DNA of 7,324 bases from an uncultured Bacteroidales bacterium (GCA_902783615.1 CACZRQ010000207.1:1-7324); one strand, 5' to 3'; counted from the first letter of the stretch, positions 1 through 6,418 are shown. Numbers and translations: made by a program. Notes: generated by a model from the sequence alone, not told the origin.

Positions 1-1837
1 TCCTATCGACTTGGCTATCGAGCAGATGAAGAAGTTCATCGTGAAGTCATACGCTAAGAAGGGCGAGGATGTGGTGAACAAGAACTATGCTGCTGTTGAT
101 CGCGGTGGTGAATACCACACCTTGACGATTGACCCAGCTTGGGCTAACCTGCCAGACGATCCTAAGCCAGTGAACGACGACCCAGCATTCATCAATGAGG
201 TGGTTCGTCCTATCAACGCTCAGGATGGCGACTTGCTGCCAGTATCTGCATTCAAGGGTATCGAGGATGGTACTTGGTACAGCGGCACCGCTAAGTATGA
301 GAAGCGTGGTGTGGCTAACTTCGTTCCTGTATGGAATTCAGAGAACTGTATCCAGTGTAACAAGTGTGCATTCGTTTGTCCTCACGCAGCTATCCGTCCA
401 TTCGTAATGGATGCCGACGAGGCTGCTGGCATCGATGCTGCTAAGCTCCCAGTTCTGGCACCTGCTCAGTTAAAGGGCATGCAGTTCCGCATCCAGGTGG
501 ATGTGCTCGACTGCTTGGCTTGCGGCAACTGTGCCGATGTCTGCCCAGGCAAGAAGGGTGAGAAGGCATTGAAGATGGTGCCATTCGATCCTGAAGCTGA
601 GGCTATGAAGAAGGAAGCTGCTAACTGGGAATACTGCGTGAAGAAGGTAAGCAGCAAGCAGAACCTGATCGATATCAAGCAGACTCCTAAGAACTCTCAG
701 TTCGCTACTCCTCTGTTCGAGTTCTCTGGCGCTTGCTCAGGTTGCGGTGAGACTCCTTACGTGAAGCTGATCAGCCAGTTGTTTGGCGACCGTCAGATTG
801 TGGCTAACGCAACAGGTTGCTCTTCAATCTACTCTGGCTCTGTGCCATCAACTCCTTATACCACCAACGCTGAGGGTCGCGGTCCAGCATGGGCTAACTC
901 TCTGTTCGAGGACTTCTGCGAGTTCGGTCTGGGTATGACCCTGGCTAACGAGAAGATGCACCTGCGTCTGACTGAGACGATGCTGGCTGCTATCGCTGAC
1001 GAGAATGTTCCTGCCGAGGCTAAGGATCTGTTCCAGCAGTGGGTTGACAACCAGAACGACGCTGAAAAGACCAAGGAGCTGTACAAGCAGATTGTTCCTA
1101 TGGTAGAGGCTAACAAGGACAAGTGCAAGTATTGCGCTGTGGTTGCTGAGTTCCAGAACTATCTGGTGAAGCGCAGCCAGTGGATCATCGGCGGTGACGG
1201 TGCTTCTTACGACATCGGCTACGGTGGTCTTGATCATGTGATTGCTTCTGGCAAGGATGTGAACATCCTCGTAATCGATACTGAGGTTTACTCTAACACG
1301 GGTGGTCAGTCATCTAAGGCTACTCCTATCGGTGCTATTGCTAAGTTTGCTGCTGCAGGTAAGCGCGTACGCAAGAAAGACCTCGGTCTGATGGCTACCA
1401 CTTATGGATATGTATATGTAGCTCAAATCGCTATGGGTGCCGACAATGCTCAGACCCTGAAGGCTCTGCGTGAGGCTGAAGCTTATCCAGGCCCATCTCT
1501 GATCATTGCTTACGCTCCATGTATCAACCACGGTTTGAAGGCTGGTATGGGTAAGAGCCAGGCAGAGGAAGCTAAGGCTGTTGAGTGCGGCTACTGGCAT
1601 CTGTGGCGCTACAACCCAGCTCTGGAGGCTGAGGGCAAGAACCCATTCTCACTGGATAGCAAAGAGCCGAAGTGGGAAGGTTTCAAGGACTTCCTGAAGG
1701 GCGAGGTTCGCTATGCATCAGTGATGAAGCAGTATCCAGCTGAGGCTGACGAGCTGTTCCAGGCAGCTGAGGACAACGCTAAGTGGCGTTATAACAGCTA
1801 CAAGCGTTTGGCTCAGAACAACTGGGGTGCTGAGTAA
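1..1837 (+). CDS. nifJ: Pyruvate:ferredoxin (flavodoxin) oxidoreductase, C-terminal half (5' end outside window)
   Basis: This cytoplasmic enzyme oxidatively decarboxylates pyruvate with CoA to acetyl-CoA and CO2, reducing ferredoxin or flavodoxin. The reading frame is open from base 2. The TTG at 11 is an internal Leu codon, not a start, because coding continues upstream of it. About 610 residues are present; the single-chain family is usually near 1,180, so roughly half is missing. Visible parts in order: two CxxCxxCxxxCP [4Fe-4S] ferredoxin motifs (nt 347-382 and 512-547), then the TPP-binding domain with the proximal-cluster cysteines (SGACSGCGE, Cys at 734 and 743; ATGC, Cys at 818; APCINHG, Cys at 1520). 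The TPP/Mg motif GDGASYDIGYGG begins at 1193, followed by NTGGQSSKATP at 1295. All expected cluster cysteines are present. Codon use is strongly biased (nearly all Lys AAG, Gly GGT/GGC, Arg CGT/CGC), consistent with very high expression. The gene ends in a strong terminator. Family assignment is secure; the electron acceptor cannot be read from sequence. Confidence 0.97.
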   Translation, partial: PIDLAIEQMKKFIVKSYAKKGEDVVNKNYAAVDRGGEYHTLTIDPAWANLPDDPKPVNDDPAFINEVVRPINAQDGDLLPVSAFKGIEDGTWYSGTAKYEKRGVANFVPVWNSENCIQCNKCAFVCPHAAIRPFVMDADEAAGIDAAKLPVLAPAQLKGMQFRIQVDVLDCLACGNCADVCPGKKGEKALKMVPFDPEAEAMKKEAANWEYCVKKVSSKQNLIDIKQTPKNSQFATPLFEFSGACSGCGETPYVKLISQLFGDRQIVANATGCSSIYSGSVPSTPYTTNAEGRGPAWANSLFEDFCEFGLGMTLANEKMHLRLTETMLAAIADENVPAEAKDLFQQWVDNQNDAEKTKELYKQIVPMVEANKDKCKYCAVVAEFQNYLVKRSQWIIGGDGASYDIGYGGLDHVIASGKDVNILVIDTEVYSNTGGQSSKATPIGAIAKFAAAGKRVRKKDLGLMATTYGYVYVAQIAMGADNAQTLKALREAEAYPGPSLIIAYAPCINHGLKAGMGKSQAEEAKAVECGYWHLWRYNPALEAEGKNPFSLDSKEPKWEGFKDFLKGEVRYASVMKQYPAEADELFQAAEDNAKWRYNSYKRLAQNNWGAE

Positions 1838-1860
1838 TTATCTTTACACCATATTTATGA

Positions 1861-1900
1861 TAATGGCGGGGCATTAAAGCCTCGCCATTATTGTTTTTAT
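1861..1900 (+). terminator. Intrinsic terminator after the pyruvate:ferredoxin oxidoreductase gene
   Basis: A 12-bp stem, left arm 1861-1872 (taatggcggggc) and right arm 1879-1890 (gcctcgccatta), has one G-U pair and a 6-nt loop attaaa. It is followed by the T-rich run ttgtttttat. It starts 23 bp after the stop codon and should end the oxidoreductase transcript. Its T-tract runs into the next promoter. Confidence 0.9.
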
Positions 1901-1920
1901 CCAAATAATTTGTACCTTTG
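1891..1920 (+). promoter_or_regulatory. Bacteroidota-type promoter for the DUF5063-exonuclease-methyltransferase unit
   Basis: The -7 box tacctttg (1913-1920) matches TAnnTTTG exactly. A TTG at 1891-1893, 19 bp upstream, fits the -33 element. Transcription would begin near 1926-1928, giving a leader of about 20 nt before the ATG at 1947. The -33 element lies in the T-tract of the preceding terminator. Inferred from motif and spacing only. Confidence 0.75.
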
Positions 1921-1946
1921 CAGTGTTATAAACAAGTTAAGTCAAT

Positions 1947-2474
1947 ATGGATAGTCAGAGCAAGGTGATTTTCGAACGCAACAGCGTGGAGTTCGTTACG
2001 GTAGCTGCCCAATATTGCAGCTTCTTAGAAGAAGCACAAGAGGGCATGGAACGTGAAAAGTTCGTGGATACCGTGCTGATGATTCTACCCCTACTCTACG
2101 TCAAGGCTTTGCTCTTGCCTGAGATGGAGGTAATTGATGATGGCGAGGAGCTGGAAACTTGCGTAACAGAAGAGTCATATACGTTGATGAATGCACAGCT
2201 GGCAGATATCATGGGCGACAGGGATGATTACTTAGATGTGTTCGTGGAGGACATGAAATACAGCGACCAGCCCGTAACCCGTTATATCTCTGAAGGCTTG
2301 GCTGACATCTATCAAGACATTAAGGATTTCATCTTTGTGTTCCGACAGGGGGTGAACCTGAATATGCACAATGCCTTGGCTACTTGCCAGGAGAACTTCC
2401 GCCACTACTGGGGGCAGAAGCTGGTTAACACCATGCGGGCTTTGCATGAAGTGAAATTTATGATTGACAATTGA
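1947..2474 (+). CDS. DUF5063 family protein, function unknown
   Basis: A 175-residue, acidic, apparently all-helical cytoplasmic protein without signal peptide or membrane segment. I recognise it as the DUF5063 family, small proteins of unknown role common in Bacteroidota. Recognisable parts are the N-terminal helix ending FVTVAAQYCSFLEE, the hydrophobic stretch DTVLMILPLLYVKALLLP (about residues 41-58), and a C-terminal helix with FRHYWGQKLVNTMRALHEV (about 151-169). No catalytic motif is visible. The ATG at 1947 is the first in frame and lies about 20 nt downstream of the predicted transcription start, so the start is well placed. It is the first gene of a three-gene unit followed after 29 bp by an exonuclease-domain gene, which suggests but does not prove a partnership in RNA metabolism. 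The last codons and the stop are made of an ATTGACN tandem repeat that continues downstream, so the final residues (MIDN) are probably not conserved. Confidence 0.85.
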   Translation: MDSQSKVIFERNSVEFVTVAAQYCSFLEEAQEGMEREKFVDTVLMILPLLYVKALLLPEMEVIDDGEELETCVTEESYTLMNAQLADIMGDRDDYLDVFVEDMKYSDQPVTRYISEGLADIYQDIKDFIFVFRQGVNLNMHNALATCQENFRHYWGQKLVNTMRALHEVKFMIDN

Positions 2475-2490
2475 CCATTGACAATTGACG
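2463..2490 (+). repeat. Tandem 7-bp repeat ATTGACN, four units
   Basis: Four consecutive heptamers are visible: attgaca (2463), attgacc (2470), attgaca (2477) and attgacg (2484), followed by a decayed unit attaaac. The array overlaps the last codons and the TGA stop (2472-2474) of the DUF5063 gene and fills half of the gap to the next gene. From memory, similar ATTGACA-type strings are frequent between genes in Bacteroidales. No function can be assigned. Confidence 0.85.
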
Positions 2491-2503
2491 ATTAAACTAT
2501 TGA

Positions 2504-3145
2504 ATGATAATTAAAGATAAAATATCGAAGGAAGAGGTGAACGAAATGCCCAAAGTGGTATTCAATGGGCAGATGCTCGTGGTGGACACGCCAGCACAGG
2601 CCGACTTCGCCGTGCGATACCTGAGTCAGTACAACTTATTGGGTATCGACAGCGAAACACGTCCTGCTTTCAAGAAAGGCGAAGTCCACAAGGTGGCTTT
2701 GCTCCAGATAGCCACCGACGATCGCTGCTACCTGTTCCGCCTCAACAAATTCGGTATGACAATGTCGCTCATCCAGCTTTTAGAGAACCCACACATCACC
2801 AAGGTGGGACTCTCGCTGAAAGACGATTTCATGATGCTGCACCAACGGGCAGCCTTCGAGCCCCGCGGCATCATCGAGCTGCAGGAATATGTAGCCAAGT
2901 TTGGCATTAAAGACATGAGTCTGCAGAAAATCTACGCCAACCTGTTTGGATACAAGATATCGAAGTCGCAACGCCTATCCAACTGGGAGGCCGATGAGCT
3001 GACCATCCCCCAACGTGAGTATGCCTCTATCGATGCCTGGGCTTGCATCCAGATCTACCGTCGCTTAGAGGAGCTGCGCATTTCGGGCGACTATGAACTA
3101 CAGATTGTGGAAGAACCCACAGAAGAAAAGAACAATGAACAATAA
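2504..3145 (+). CDS. DEDDy-type 3'-5' exonuclease domain protein (RNase D/WRN-like)
   Basis: A 213-residue cytoplasmic protein consisting essentially of one DEDD exonuclease fold. Motif I is LLGIDSETRP with acidic residues D49 and E51. Motif II is VGLSLKDDFMML with D107. Motif III is YASIDAW with Y173 and D177, the Yx3D form that defines the DEDDy subgroup. All four metal-binding acids and the tyrosine are present, so hydrolytic activity is expected. The SQRLSNWEADEL segment before motif III is typical of the WRN/RNase D-like group. No HRDC or helicase domain is attached, so the substrate (RNA or DNA) is open. The ATG at 2504 is preferred over the one at 2546 because homologues, as I remember them, begin with an ISKEE-type segment, which the longer form keeps. 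It lies 29 bp after the DUF5063 gene and 6 bp before the rRNA methyltransferase gene, consistent with co-transcription and a role in RNA processing. Confidence 0.9.
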   Translation: MIIKDKISKEEVNEMPKVVFNGQMLVVDTPAQADFAVRYLSQYNLLGIDSETRPAFKKGEVHKVALLQIATDDRCYLFRLNKFGMTMSLIQLLENPHITKVGLSLKDDFMMLHQRAAFEPRGIIELQEYVAKFGIKDMSLQKIYANLFGYKISKSQRLSNWEADELTIPQREYASIDAWACIQIYRRLEELRISGDYELQIVEEPTEEKNNEQ

Positions 3146-3151
3146 TCATAT

Positions 3152-4336
3152 ATGTACAAAATCTATCTCAAATCAGGCAAAGAAGAATCGCTGAGACGCT
3201 TTCATCCCTGGGTATTCTCAGGAGCCATCAGTCGCGTGGAAGGCAAGGTGCAAGAGGGCGACTTGGTGGATATCTACACCTCACAGAACGAGTTCATTGC
3301 CCGTGGACATTACCAGATTGGCAGTATCATGGTGCGTGTGCTCACTTTCGATGAACAGGAAGCCATCGATGCCTCGTTCTGGAAAAACCGTCTGCACGAG
3401 GCTTACCAGAAACGTCAAGCCATCGGCATCGCCTCATATCCAGGCAACAACACATTCCGACTGGTACATGGCGAAGGCGACAATCTGCCAGGCTTGGTGA
3501 TTGATATCTATAACCGTACCGCAGTGATGCAGGCACATTCTGCTGGCATGCACTACCAACGCATGGAGATAGCCCAGACTTTGATGGAAGTGATGGATGG
3601 CAAGATTGACCATATTTACTATAAATCGGAAACGACCCTGCCCTATAAAGCCGACTTAGGCCCTGAGAACGGCTTCCTGATTGGTGGCAGCAAGGATAAT
3701 ATAGCTGTTGAATATGGCTTGCAGTTCCACATCGACTGGCTAAAGGGGCAGAAAACAGGCTTTTTCGTAGATCAACGTGAGAACCGTGCGTTGTTGGAGC
3801 GTTACTCAAAAGGCCGAAGCGTGCTGAACATGTTCTGCTACACAGGCGGTTTCTCGGTCTATGCCATGCGAGGCGGTGCCCTCCAGGTGGATTCGGTAGA
3901 TAGCTCTGCCAAAGCCATCGAACTGACGAAAAAGAATGTGGCACTGAACTTCCCCGATGACAAGCGACACAACGCATACGCCGAGGATGCGTTTAAGTTC
4001 CTCGATGAGATGGAGAAAGACAAATACGACCTCATCATTCTCGACCCGCCAGCCTTTGCCAAGCATCGCGATGCCTTGCGCAATGCCTTGCAGGGATACA
4101 GGCGCATCAATGCCAAAGCTTTCGAGAAAATCAGACACGGAGGCATCCTGTTCACTTTCTCCTGCTCGCAGGCTGTAAACAAGGACCAGTTCCGCACCTC
4201 TGTATTCACTGCAGCTGCTGCCTCTGGACGCAAAGTGAGCATCTTGCATCAACTCACGCAGCCAGCCGACCATCCGGTGAATATCTACCATCCCGAGGGC
4301 GAATATCTCAAGGGATTGGTGCTTTATGTGGAGTGA
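3152..4336 (+). CDS. rlmI: Class I SAM-dependent rRNA (cytosine-C5) methyltransferase, RlmI family
   Basis: A 394-residue protein of the length and architecture of RlmI, which makes m5C1962 in 23S rRNA in E. coli. The N-terminal PUA-like RNA-binding domain covers roughly residues 1-75 (HPWVFSGAI at 18-26, EGDLVD, RGHYQIGSI). A central linker domain follows, then a Rossmann methyltransferase domain from about 185. That domain shows KTGFFVDQRENR (201-212), SAM-binding motif I NMFCYTGGF (226-234), the acidic motif VDSVDSSAKA (246-255), the DPPAF motif (298-302) and FSCSQ (336-340), which carries the likely catalytic cysteine. The frame is intact with all motifs. It lies 6 bp after the exonuclease gene and is the last of this unit; no strong hairpin follows its stop. 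The family is secure. The exact target base is inferred from E. coli, and Bacteroidota members are often annotated only as rRNA methyltransferase. Confidence 0.9.
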   Translation: MYKIYLKSGKEESLRRFHPWVFSGAISRVEGKVQEGDLVDIYTSQNEFIARGHYQIGSIMVRVLTFDEQEAIDASFWKNRLHEAYQKRQAIGIASYPGNNTFRLVHGEGDNLPGLVIDIYNRTAVMQAHSAGMHYQRMEIAQTLMEVMDGKIDHIYYKSETTLPYKADLGPENGFLIGGSKDNIAVEYGLQFHIDWLKGQKTGFFVDQRENRALLERYSKGRSVLNMFCYTGGFSVYAMRGGALQVDSVDSSAKAIELTKKNVALNFPDDKRHNAYAEDAFKFLDEMEKDKYDLIILDPPAFAKHRDALRNALQGYRRINAKAFEKIRHGGILFTFSCSQAVNKDQFRTSVFTAAAASGRKVSILHQLTQPADHPVNIYHPEGEYLKGLVLYVE

Positions 4337-4377
4337 AAGTTTAAATAATGTTAATATAAGTGCGATTTTAGGCAATA

Positions 4378-4411
4378 TTTGTGTTGCATAACATAATAAT
4401 GTTTACCTTTG
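4378..4411 (+). promoter_or_regulatory. Bacteroidota-type promoter driving the small RNA-like element
   Basis: The -7 box tacctttg (4404-4411) matches TAnnTTTG exactly. Upstream candidates for the -33 box are tttg at 4378-4381 (22-bp spacing) and ttg at 4384-4386 (17-bp spacing); neither has the usual spacing of about 19-21. Transcription is predicted to start near 4417-4419. The surroundings are AT-rich. Confidence 0.65.
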
Positions 4412-4424
4412 CACTGTGTTTTTC

Positions 4425-4466
4425 ATGGTATTAGATTTAAGGTTGACAAAGATTGGGTGTCTGTGA
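4425..4466 (+). CDS. Possible 13-residue leader peptide in the small RNA-like element
   Basis: The frame ATG to TGA encodes MVLDLRLTKIGCL. The start would lie only about 6-8 nt from the predicted RNA 5' end, with no Shine-Dalgarno sequence, which is not unusual in Bacteroidota. The TGA stop (4464-4466) falls inside the loop of the terminator hairpin, so a ribosome finishing this frame would cover the left arm of the stem. There is no run of one amino acid as in classical amino-acid attenuators. The frame may be chance; conservation of the peptide across paralogues would decide. Confidence 0.3.
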   Translation: MVLDLRLTKIGCL

Positions 4467-4485
4467 TAGATACCCTTCTTTTTTT
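4455..4485 (+). terminator. Intrinsic terminator ending the small RNA-like element
   Basis: An 8-bp stem, left arm gggtgtct (4455-4462) and right arm agataccc (4468-4475), has one G-U pair and loop gtgat. It is followed by ttcttttttt (4476-4485). The stem can be extended past a small internal loop by aaag (4448-4451) pairing with cttt (4478-4481). This is a textbook Rho-independent terminator on the + strand. Confidence 0.85.
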
Positions 4486-4522
4486 ATACCCTCATCCGTG
4501 CACATATTTCACAAAAAAGCAT

Positions 4523-4530
4523 TATCTTTG
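4523..4530 (+). promoter_or_regulatory. Probable -7 promoter box for the permease-nuclease-rsmE unit
   Basis: tatctttg fits TAnnTTTG exactly. Transcription would begin near 4536-4538, giving a leader of about 16 nt before the ATG at 4553. No good TTTG -33 element is seen at the usual spacing (only gtg at 4498-4500, 22 bp away), so the promoter may be weak or depend on an activator. Confidence 0.55.
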
Positions 4531-4552
4531 CATCACTAAAAACAAAGAAACG

Positions 4553-5821
4553 ATGAACCTGAAAGTACGACTTATCATTATGAACTTCCTGCAGTTTGCC
4601 GTGTGGGGAGCTTATCTCACCTCTATGGGTAGTTATTTAGCCAACGCCAACCAAGGCGCTCACATCGGTGCATTCTATGCCATGCAGGGCATCACCAGCA
4701 TCTTCATGCCAGCACTGATAGGCATCGTAGCCGACCGTTGGATTCCGGCACAGAAGATGATGGGCATCTGCCACTTCATATCCAGCAGCTTTCTGCTGGC
4801 TTTGGCCTACTATGCCATGCAGATGGGTACCGATGCCAGCTTTGGCGTACTGATAAGTCTCTTTGCGGTGGGCATAGGATTCTACATGCCTTCGTTGTCA
4901 CTTTCATACTCAGTGGCTTACAACGCTTTGGAGAAAGCGAACATGGATACCATCACCGCTTTCCCTCCCATCCGCATTTTCGGAACCATCGGCTTCATCT
5001 GCACCATGCTGCTGGTTGATGTGCTGGGCTATCAAACCACCTACATGCAGTTTGTGGTGTCGGGCGTACTGGGCATTCTGTTGGGATTCTTCTCGATGTC
5101 ATTGCCCGAATGTCCTGTCAACAAGAGTAAAGAGAAGAAATCATTGGTAGATGCCTTGGGACTCAGGGCCTTCACGTTGTTCAAAGACCGCACCATGGCC
5201 ACCTTCTTCATCTTCTCGTTGTTGTTGGGTGTGGCGCTGCAGCTCAGCAACAGCTATGCCAATCCGTTCATCACCAGCTTCCAAGACATACCAGAATATG
5301 CCAACACCTTTGGTGCCAACCACGCCAATGCACTGATATCCCTCTCACAATGCTCTGAAACGTTCTGCATCCTGCTTATCCCGTTCTTCATGAAGCGAAT
5401 GGGCATCAAGAAGGTGATGCTGATGGCTATGCTGGCATGGGTGTTCCGCTTCGGCTTGTTTGGGGCAGGCAACCCAGGCAGTGGCGTGTGGATGTTCATC
5501 CTCTCCATGATTGTCTATGGTGTGGCTTTCGATTTCTTCAATGTATCTGGTTCACTGTTCGTCAACCAGTTTACCGACAAGAGCATGCGAAGCAGCGCAC
5601 AGGGTCTGTTCATGCTGATGACCAATGGCATCGGTGCCACCTTGGGCACATTAGGTGCACAGAACGTCGTGAATTACTACACCCAGAATGTGGATGGTAA
5701 GATGATAGGCGACTGGAGCAGTGTATGGTATATCTTCGCCGCTTACTCATTGGTCATAGCCATCCTCTTCGCCATCTTCTTCAAGTATGACTTTAAACCG
5801 GAAGGAAAGAAATCAGAGTAA
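4553..5821 (+). CDS. nupG: MFS nucleoside permease, NupG/NHS family
   Basis: A 422-residue inner-membrane protein with about 12 hydrophobic segments, predicted to import nucleosides with protons. Length matches E. coli NupG (about 418). Residues reported for nucleoside binding in E. coli NupG (as I recall, R136, T140, F143, Q225, N228, Q261, E264, Y318, F322) have counterparts at R141, T145, F148, Q230, N233, Q266, E269, Y322 and F326. They sit in the segments PPIRIFGTIGF, VALQLSNSY, SLSQCSET and YGVAFDFFN. The frame is open upstream to a TTG at 4409, but that would translate through the terminator and the promoter box. The ATG at 4553 gives the family-typical N-terminus MNLKVRLIIMNFLQFAVWGAYL and is the correct start. 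It is first in a tight unit with the nuclease gene 9 bp downstream. Nucleoside transport is well supported; the preferred nucleoside is unknown. Confidence 0.92.
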   Translation: MNLKVRLIIMNFLQFAVWGAYLTSMGSYLANANQGAHIGAFYAMQGITSIFMPALIGIVADRWIPAQKMMGICHFISSSFLLALAYYAMQMGTDASFGVLISLFAVGIGFYMPSLSLSYSVAYNALEKANMDTITAFPPIRIFGTIGFICTMLLVDVLGYQTTYMQFVVSGVLGILLGFFSMSLPECPVNKSKEKKSLVDALGLRAFTLFKDRTMATFFIFSLLLGVALQLSNSYANPFITSFQDIPEYANTFGANHANALISLSQCSETFCILLIPFFMKRMGIKKVMLMAMLAWVFRFGLFGAGNPGSGVWMFILSMIVYGVAFDFFNVSGSLFVNQFTDKSMRSSAQGLFMLMTNGIGATLGTLGAQNVVNYYTQNVDGKMIGDWSSVWYIFAAYSLVIAILFAIFFKYDFKPEGKKSE

Positions 5822-5830
5822 GTCAACCTC

Positions 5831-6418
5831 ATGAAAAAGAACGAGAAAATACAGTTGCAGTTAGAGAGCATCAACTCGCTCAATGATGACCCCAACACCT
5901 GTCGGGTAACCATGCGTACCTTCGACACCAATGATGTCTTGTCAATCAACACCGGTGTCTTCGAGGGTCGTGCCATCTTCTTTGGGGCAAAAGGCATACA
6001 ACAGAATCGCCCCATGACTCACGACCTGTTTGCTGCCATCTTGAAAGCCATGGGGACAAAACTTTGGCGCGTGGTGATCTACCGCGTAGAGAAGGGTGTA
6101 TATTACTCTTACCTGTATCTACAAAAAGAATATGGGGTGATGCGAGTGGATGCCCGCACCAGCGATGCCTTGGCCTTAGCCGTACGCATGGGAGCCCCCA
6201 TCTTCACATATAAGGAACTGCTGCTGAATGCTTTGATTGGCAAGGATTGCTTCATCAAAGTGGAAGAGGACTTGGATGAATTCAAGGACATAGAAGTGAT
6301 CAGTCCTGGCATCGACTCACTCAAGAAACAACTTGAGGAGGCGATTGCGAAAGAGGACTACGAGAAAGCTGCCATGTTAAGGGATCAGCTGAAAGAATTG
6401 GGAGGTGACAAAGCTTAA
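5831..6418 (+). CDS. Bifunctional nuclease family protein (DUF151/BFN) with C-terminal UVR motif
   Basis: A 195-residue cytoplasmic protein. The bifunctional nuclease (DUF151) domain spans about residues 30-135. Recognisable blocks are VFEGRAIFFGAKGIQ, RPMTHDLFAAILKAMG (60-75) and RVDARTSDALALAVRMGAPIF (105-125), the last being the most conserved part of the family. After an acidic linker, residues about 162-192 form a UvrB/UvrC (UVR) helical hairpin with the characteristic DYEKAAMLRDQLKEL, normally a protein-contact module. DUF151 proteins were named for RNase and DNase activity described in plant members, and the bacterial role is poorly defined. No signal peptide is seen, so it acts inside the cell. 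It sits 9 bp after the nucleoside permease gene and 5 bp before rsmE, implying co-transcription. The domain call is secure; nuclease activity of this protein is inferred. Confidence 0.92.
   Translation: MKKNEKIQLQLESINSLNDDPNTCRVTMRTFDTNDVLSINTGVFEGRAIFFGAKGIQQNRPMTHDLFAAILKAMGTKLWRVVIYRVEKGVYYSYLYLQKEYGVMRVDARTSDALALAVRMGAPIFTYKELLLNALIGKDCFIKVEEDLDEFKDIEVISPGIDSLKKQLEEAIAKEDYEKAAMLRDQLKELGGDKA

Larger units (their letters stand above)
4418..4485 (+). ncRNA. Candidate small RNA or terminated leader (about 68 nt)
   Basis: A predicted short transcript bounded by a TAnnTTTG promoter (4404-4411) and a strong intrinsic terminator (4455-4485), lying between the methyltransferase and permease genes. 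A second TAnnTTTG box (4523-4530) lies downstream and just before the permease start, so the element could be transcribed and terminated independently. It contains a 13-codon ATG-to-TGA frame (4425-4466). The block beginning catggtattagatttaagg resembles, from memory, a sequence seen upstream of terminator hairpins at several places in Bacteroidales genomes; I could not check this. Alternatives are an autonomous small RNA, or an attenuator controlling read-through into the nucleoside permease operon. The 5' boundary is estimated from the promoter only. Confidence 0.6.

Noticed and set aside
11..13. TTG at 11 as a start codon for the first gene
   Set aside because: The frame continues upstream to the window edge and the protein is missing its N-terminal half, so this is an internal Leu codon.
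848..1237. - strand frames opposite the pyruvate:ferredoxin oxidoreductase
   Set aside because: They are explained by the strong codon bias of the sense gene, and no domain is recognisable.
1841..1850. tatcttta just after the oxidoreductase stop as a promoter -7 box
   Set aside because: It lacks the final G of TAnnTTTG, and a transcript from there would be ended by the hairpin at 1861-1890.
3342..3977. 211-residue open frame on the - strand inside the rRNA methyltransferase gene
   Set aside because: It lies opposite a fully conserved gene with all family motifs. The translation is rich in Ser, Arg, Cys and Pro with no recognisable domain, typical of a shadow frame.
3806..4375. 189-residue - strand frame starting in the intergenic region and overlapping the methyltransferase 3' end
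   Set aside because: Most of it is antisense to the SAM-binding domain. No promoter box or recognisable protein motif supports it.
4409..4552. N-terminal extension of the permease from the TTG at 4409
   Set aside because: The extension would encode the small RNA terminator, its T-tract and the promoter box, and adds 48 residues absent from the family. The ATG at 4553 fits the NupG N-terminus.
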